A DNA stretch of 64,000 nucleotides, taken from Adineta ricciae. Lineage: Eukaryota; Rotifera; Eurotatoria; Adinetida; Adinetidae. The notes below the pieces were generated by a model, which was not told where the DNA came from, did not search any database, and saw only the letters and a list, made by a program, of their open reading frames with translations. Shown here in pieces: positions 59,162 through 64,000 of the stretch (position 1 is the first letter of the stretch; the number at the start of each line of letters is the position of its first letter). A program made the position numbers and the translations under genes. The stretch lies in NCBI GenBank assembly GCA_905250025.1, contig CAJNOJ010000015.1:682001-746000 (forward strand). Direction: 5' to 3'.

Positions 59162-61711
59162 ATGTCCGAGCAAGAAACAAACCATCATCTAACTGGAATT
59201 GATGTCACGGTTTTAGTTATATATTTCATTTTATTGATTGGAGCAGGATTCTATTCCATGTTTAAATATAATCGATCGACGGTAAAAGGATATTTTCTTG
59301 CAAATAGACAAATGCCATGGATATGCATTGGCGCCAGTCTGTTTGCCTCGAATATCGGTGCCGAACATTTCATTGGCTTAGCAAGTTCTGGTGCAGCGAA
59401 AGGTAAGTTATTCTTTTCGAAAGAAATTTCAATTTCAAATTTCTCAACGTAGGTATAAGCGTTGGTGCATTCGAATTGAATGCAATCGGAATTATTCAAC
59501 TCCTTGGCTGGGTGTTCTTACCAGTATTTGTTGCGACAGGTGTTTCAACTTTACCCGAGTACATGAGTCGACGGTTTGGAGGACAACGTATACGAGTGTA
59601 TATTGCCTGTCTCTATCTACTACTCTATATTCTAACAAAAATAAGTGTGAACATCTATGCTGCCTCGTTATTTATCAATTATGCTTTCCATTGGAATATA
59701 TATCTAAGTGTTCTATTCGTTTTGACAATGACAGCACTGTGTACGGTATCAGGTGGTCTAGCAAGTGTTATGTACACGGACACGATTCAAGCTGTAATCA
59801 TGATTTTTGGTGGATTTTTTCTTATGCTTTTATCTTACAAAGAGATCGGCGGCATTCCAGAGTTATACAGACGATATTTAAATGCAATGCCTTCAGTGAA
59901 TGTAGAAGGCAACTTCACAAGCATCTGGTCGAATCAAACAAGTTTGGACAGTACATGTGGTAAACCAACAATGAAGTCATTTCAAATGTTACGATCTGTA
60001 TCCGATCCTGATATGCCTTGGTTAGGCTTTTTTCTCGGTCATACGCCGAACACAATATGGTAAATACGTCGAATAGATTTTTATTCAAGGTTGAAACTTG
60101 AGTAGTGTCACTAACCAAATCGTTCGTTTATCTTTTCACGTCATTGAGAATAATCGAATAAAATCTTGTTTTTCGTTCCTCTTCAGGTACTGGTGTTCTG
60201 ATCAGATGATGGTTCAACGTGTCCTAGCTGCACAAACGATTTCACACGCTCGTGGCGGGACTCTTCTAGCTGGTTACCTGAAGATTCTCCCATTATTCAT
60301 GATCATCATACCAGGAATGATTAGTCGAACGCTTTATCCAAATACAGTGGCGTGCAATCAACCATCAACATGTGAATCGATCTGTCATAGCAAACGAAGT
60401 TGTACCAATGTTGCCTATCCAACATTAATCTTAAATATTTTACCTACCGGTTTCAAAGGTGTCATGCTTGCTGTTATGCTTGCAGCACTAATCTCAGGAT
60501 TGACATCCATCTTCAACTCTGCCAGCACCATATTTACTGTTGATATTTATCCAAATATTTTCTCCTATCGTCGAAGGAAAATAACCAACCGTGAATTAAT
60601 GATTGTCGGTCGCCTGTTCGTCCTTTTGATGACAGCTATTGGAATTGGCTGGATACCAATTGTGATTCAAATGCAAGGCTCGGAATTGTACATCTACATG
60701 CAACAAGTGATTGGATTTTTAGCACCACCTATTGCTTGCATTTACCTCTTAGCAGTCCTGTGGACACGTGCGAATGAACGTGGAGCATTTGCTGGATTGA
60801 TGGTGGGTTTTGCATTTGGCGTATTACGAATGATATTGGAGTTCGCAAAGCAGCCACCATTGTGTGGGGAAGCCGACACAAGATTTTGGCTTATACGAAA
60901 CGTTAATTTCATGTATTATGCTCTATTTCTGTTTTGGTTAACATTTTTCACATGTGTTATTGTCTCGTTATGTACACAACCACCGACGGAAGAGCAGCTA
61001 TGTCGAACCACATTTTGGACAAGACATCAGAAATTAGATTTGGAACTGATGAATATGAAAAACAAAACCGATCATGGAGCGTCTACTCTGAGGTAAAACG
61101 ACGGGATGTGATGTTTTAATCAACTAAAAACATGTTTATGTTGTAGCCATTCACTTAAAGATAACGAAATTAGCCCACCGAATGCAGCTCATTATAATAA
61201 AATAAGTAATGGAATCGAACGATTGCAACCCGAAATCTTTCTTCCGAAATCCTCACCATTTGGTCCTGGAACACTATTGATTAGCCGTGATGGCGAAGAT
61301 GATGTGAACAGTATTCGTGTTAACGCTACACAAACGAATTTAACCGATGGCCAATATCGCAATACAAACACCAAATCACCGATTCATTCGGAGACCTTTA
61401 GTGAAGTCAAGGAGCCTCAAGGTTGTGATATTTTAGTTCTCTTAAAATCCTGCTGGTCGTGGTTTTGTGGTTTGGACGATAATGATGATGATGCTCACAA
61501 CGAATTAGCTGATGTAGACGAAATCCATTCTAATCGACGAACATTCAATCAAGATCTGAACGAAGGGCAGGAGTCTTTGCTACAACATAGTCAAGAACGT
61601 CCACTGATCAAATGGATATTGAATATAAATCTAGTATTTCTTTTTCTTGTTGAAATTTTTTTATTTATTGTCTTTTCATTGCCTGTTAAGTATACGTTTT
61701 GGCGTAGTTGA
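59162..61711 (+). CDS. SLC5-family sodium/solute symporter (SGLT-like)
   Basis: Four exons (59162-59402, 59453-60059, 60187-61092, 61147-61711) give about 772 aa. Fourteen hydrophobic segments are expected: TM1 at about 13-33, and a last one at about 750-768. Characteristic SGLT elements: [27 protein letters not shown], a long loop after TM6 with Cys and Asn residues, [41 protein letters not shown]. These place it in the SLC5A1/2/4/9/11 group that couples sodium to sugar or inositol uptake; the substrate is not settled. An unusually large acidic cytoplasmic segment (about 620-745) links TM13 to TM14, with DNDDDDAHNE. This loop is encoded largely by the last exon. Confidence 0.9.
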
Positions 61712-62097
61712 ATGATTTTATTCTGTTTAATATTCAGATATATTTTTGTTCGAATATTTGAATTCATTTTTGTTTTGTTCTTTTGATATTGTGCACTTAC
61801 AAATATTTTGTTGTTCACCTAATAGATATGTATTCGCTTATTTTTTTCTGTATTTCGTAAATAAATGATAACAAAAAAAAAGAAACATCTTCTTGCGATG
61901 AATCCAGTTCACGAAAATATCTTAGGCGTTCTTCAACGACATCTACAGCGTGGTCGTTCGATTGTAACACTGATTTTGACCATTCTCATGCATACCTTTG
62001 TCCCACTGTAATTCGTTTGTTTTACTGTTTTTGTATTTCATTTAATTCAACTTTTCTTCATCGCTTTTGTTGGTGAAATAACAATTTTCCTCCTAAT
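61712..62097. other. Intergenic spacer SLC5 / TMX1
   Basis: 386 nt; SLC5 poly(A) signal AATAAA at about 61860-61865. T-rich. Nothing else recognised. Confidence 0.45.
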
Positions 62098-63376
62098 ATG
62101 TTTTTCTCTCAAATTCATCTTCTCCCAATCCTAATTCTTTTTCTGCCCACTCTGATTTCATCCGAACCACTTCGTTTAACTGACAAAACATGGAAAGATA
62201 TGTTATGTGGTCAATGGATGGTCGAATTGTGAGTGATTTCCTAAGTAAATATTTCCAAAAACAAGCTCATTTTTGGTTAGTTATGCCCCATGGTGCCCAT
62301 CATGTCAACACTTCACCCCTATCTGGAATGATTTTGCTAAAGCAATGACATCCAAAGAAGTCAAAGTAGCAGCAGTTGACATCAATGATTATCCATCATT
62401 ATCAGGTCGTTTTCGTATATCTGTTTTGCCCACTATATATTAGTAAGTCAATTTTAAAGCACAAGTGAGTGGGGTTTGATTTCCATCGTATCATTAAGTG
62501 TTCGCGATGGTGTTTTTCGTCAATTTAATGGTGAACGTTCATTAAATGGATTGAAGAATTATATTGAATTTCAAGAATGGCAACGAACGGAACCTGTTTC
62601 ACGATACTTCGCTCCAGATAGTATTCCGTATGTAGATTTTTATTATTTTAGTCTTTATAGCCCATTATTTCTGCGTTTAGAATGTCAATGATTAGTTCAC
62701 TTTTCGATATATCGGTGCTTGTCAAAGTACGTTCAACGATTACAAGTTTCTATTTCAAACGGAATTTTCTCTCCGTTTAGGATGCGTACACAGTTTTATT
62801 AGAACAATACGGATGGCCAGCTTGGCTTATCTATATTGTATTTTCGATCGGTGTGATATTTATTGGCTTTATCCTCGGATTTGTAAGTTAATTTATTTAG
62901 TTTGTCTTTGATGATAGTCAATTCACTTGCTTTAATTTAGGGTTTCTTGATGATTATCGATTATTGTTTAGCTGGCACGCCGAAAGACGAATTTGATGAT
63001 ATTCCAGATGACTCTCGAGATGTCGAAGATTCAGTAATACAATCCAAATAATCATATTTAATTTTTCTATTCTATTATCTACTAGGACGAAAGTGATACA
63101 CCAAAGCCATTGAAAACCAAAACTAAAGCGAAACCAATTACATCATCAACTCCACAACGAGCAAAAAAAACAGCAGCTTTGAACACGAAAACTCGTCCGT
63201 CACCACCTGTAGAACTACAAGATGACGAAGCTTTATTGGATGAAGTCCTTACTGGTGATCAAGATGACGATGACGTCGACAGCGAAGAAATGAACACTTC
63301 CGATGTGGCACAAGGTACCGATGAAGATGATCAAACCGCTAGTACATCGGTTCGTCAACGTCGAGTGAACAAATAG
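62098..63376 (+). CDS. TMX1: Thioredoxin-related transmembrane protein 1 (TMX1)
   Basis: Seven exons (62098-62228, 62281-62442, 62499-62627, 62681-62726, 62781-62882, 62941-63033, 63086-63376) give about 317 aa. A signal peptide (about 1-25) precedes the thioredoxin domain with active site WCPSC (Cys49, Cys52), then PTIYYVRDGVFRQF, and WQRTEPVSRYFAP as in human TMX1. A membrane helix lies at about 170-195. The active site of human TMX1 is CPAC, so the inner Ala is Ser here. It is an ER membrane disulfide reductase/isomerase acting on membrane-bound substrates. The cytosolic tail has a basic Lys/Thr stretch and then a long acidic, Asp-rich segment ending RQRRVNK, which could act as an ER-retention signal. 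Confidence 0.93.
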
Positions 63377-64000
63377 ATCCCCTGATGATGATGATCTCAG
63401 AAAAGCGACCGACTTCTGTGATATGAATCAAGACGAGAAGAGAAACAAACTCGAATAAATGCTTATGGTTCTTTTGATAATCTCTTTTTGTTTGTCGGTG
63501 ACGTGTGTGTGTGTATTCTAATTGATTCTGCTCTTTCTTTTTCGATCAGCTGCAAACAAATCGAATTCTTTTTTTTCTTTGTACATGCAAATTCTTCCCA
63601 AAATGATCCTCTTCCTTTCTTTTTTCGGTGAATTCTACAACAAAATTTTCTTGTATAGTAAAATAAACTAGATGAAATAGTGAGCGGTAATCATTAGTAT
63701 TCCAGTCTTTTATTCATAATTGAGTTTAAACATTTAAGCATAAATGTCAACACGTTTTGGGCTGATGCAAAATTCTTTTTTGCTCTTTGCTTTCAGGCAA
63801 AGATAAATGGAGTTGCAGTCAAGGTGAATTTGCTTACGGATCAGATGGGCTGTTTCACAATGTTAACTGAGTAGAGTAAAATGGGAAAAAAAAACACTTC
63901 AAAACACTTCGATTATTTTCGACGAACCGATAAGCACAGCATTAAAATAAATAACAGAATTTTAAAACTAAAACATTCATATGCAAACAAGTAGAATTTC
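63377..64000. other. TMX1 3' UTR and unassigned right edge
   Basis: A poly(A) signal AATAAA lies at 63454-63459. A strong acceptor-like TTTGCTTTCAG ends at 63796 and is followed by about 75 nt that are open in two plus frames; it could be a terminal exon of an alternative transcript, but no partner exon was found. The rest is AT-rich. Confidence 0.45.
63454..63459 (+). terminator. Poly(A) signal of TMX1
   Basis: AATAAA 77 nt after the stop codon. Confidence 0.5.

Noticed and set aside
1-64000. CRISPR arrays, operons, riboswitches, attachment sites
   Set aside because: This is spliced eukaryotic nuclear DNA; no spaced direct repeats or bacterial signals were seen.
1-64000. Retroelements, Polinton-like elements or DNA transposons
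   Set aside because: No reverse transcriptase, integrase, transposase, capsid-like or envelope-like coding sequence, and no long terminal repeats, were recognised on either strand.

Overview
The window is eukaryotic nuclear DNA from a small, intron-rich animal genome. Genes are close together. Most introns are 46-60 nt with GTAAG-type donors and a pyrimidine tract before AG, and the gene set is metazoan (ARNT, tensin, kinesin-3, synaptotagmin-like, SLC5, PAPS transporter, ALP/Enigma-like PDZ protein, Rubicon-like, ZMYND19). Codon usage, intron size, AT-rich spacers and frequent acceptor-like motifs just before start codons fit a bdelloid rotifer such as Adineta or Rotaria. That assignment is inferred from style; no species-specific marker is visible.

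Layout. 2.2-5.1 kb (+): double-C2 protein. 6.2-7.0 kb (+): small alpha/beta hydrolase, converging on a minus-strand CYB5R4 (cytochrome b5 / CS / flavin reductase, 7.1-9.2 kb). 9.9-13.6 kb (-): an F-box gene, then a SOCS-box gene whose middle exons I could not resolve. 15.9-20.9 kb (-): tensin-like gene with SH2 and PTB but no phosphatase-like domain. 24.1-25.0 kb (-): HAD phosphatase. 25.4-28.5 kb (+): tandem pair of dual-specificity phosphatases. 29.3-31.0 kb (+): Rubicon-homology protein, converging on ZMYND19 (-, 31.5-32.3 kb). 33.3-34.1 kb (+): single-exon four-helix membrane protein with PPxY motifs. 35.7-41.5 kb (+): 24-exon kinesin-3. 43.0-44.6 kb (+): PDZ/ZM protein with two candidate last exons. 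45.7-47.4 kb (+): hnRNP A/B/D-like RNA-binding protein. 48.2-50.4 kb (+): ARNT. 51.0-52.5 kb (+): single-exon type II membrane protein, possibly a glycosyltransferase. 53.8-55.2 kb (+): SLC35B2. 56.0-57.2 kb (+): adenylate kinase 2. 57.7-58.3 kb (+): CIA30-domain protein. 59.2-61.7 kb (+): SLC5 sodium/solute symporter. 62.1-63.4 kb (+): TMX1.

This is mostly a collection of independent housekeeping, signalling and cytoskeletal genes, not a pathway cluster. Possible functional neighbours are the F-box/SOCS-box pair (both cullin-RING receptors), the duplicated phosphatases, and tensin with the PDZ/ZM protein as adhesion or actin adaptors. I saw no rRNA, tRNA, CRISPR array, retroelement or DNA transposon. 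Exon boundaries were read by hand from splice signals, phase continuity and family similarity; no transcript data were available. I found no clear undescribed system. The best leads are the alternative last exons of the PDZ gene, the tensin-like N-terminal half with its repeated motif, the microexon-rich kinesin, and the unassigned single-exon membrane genes.
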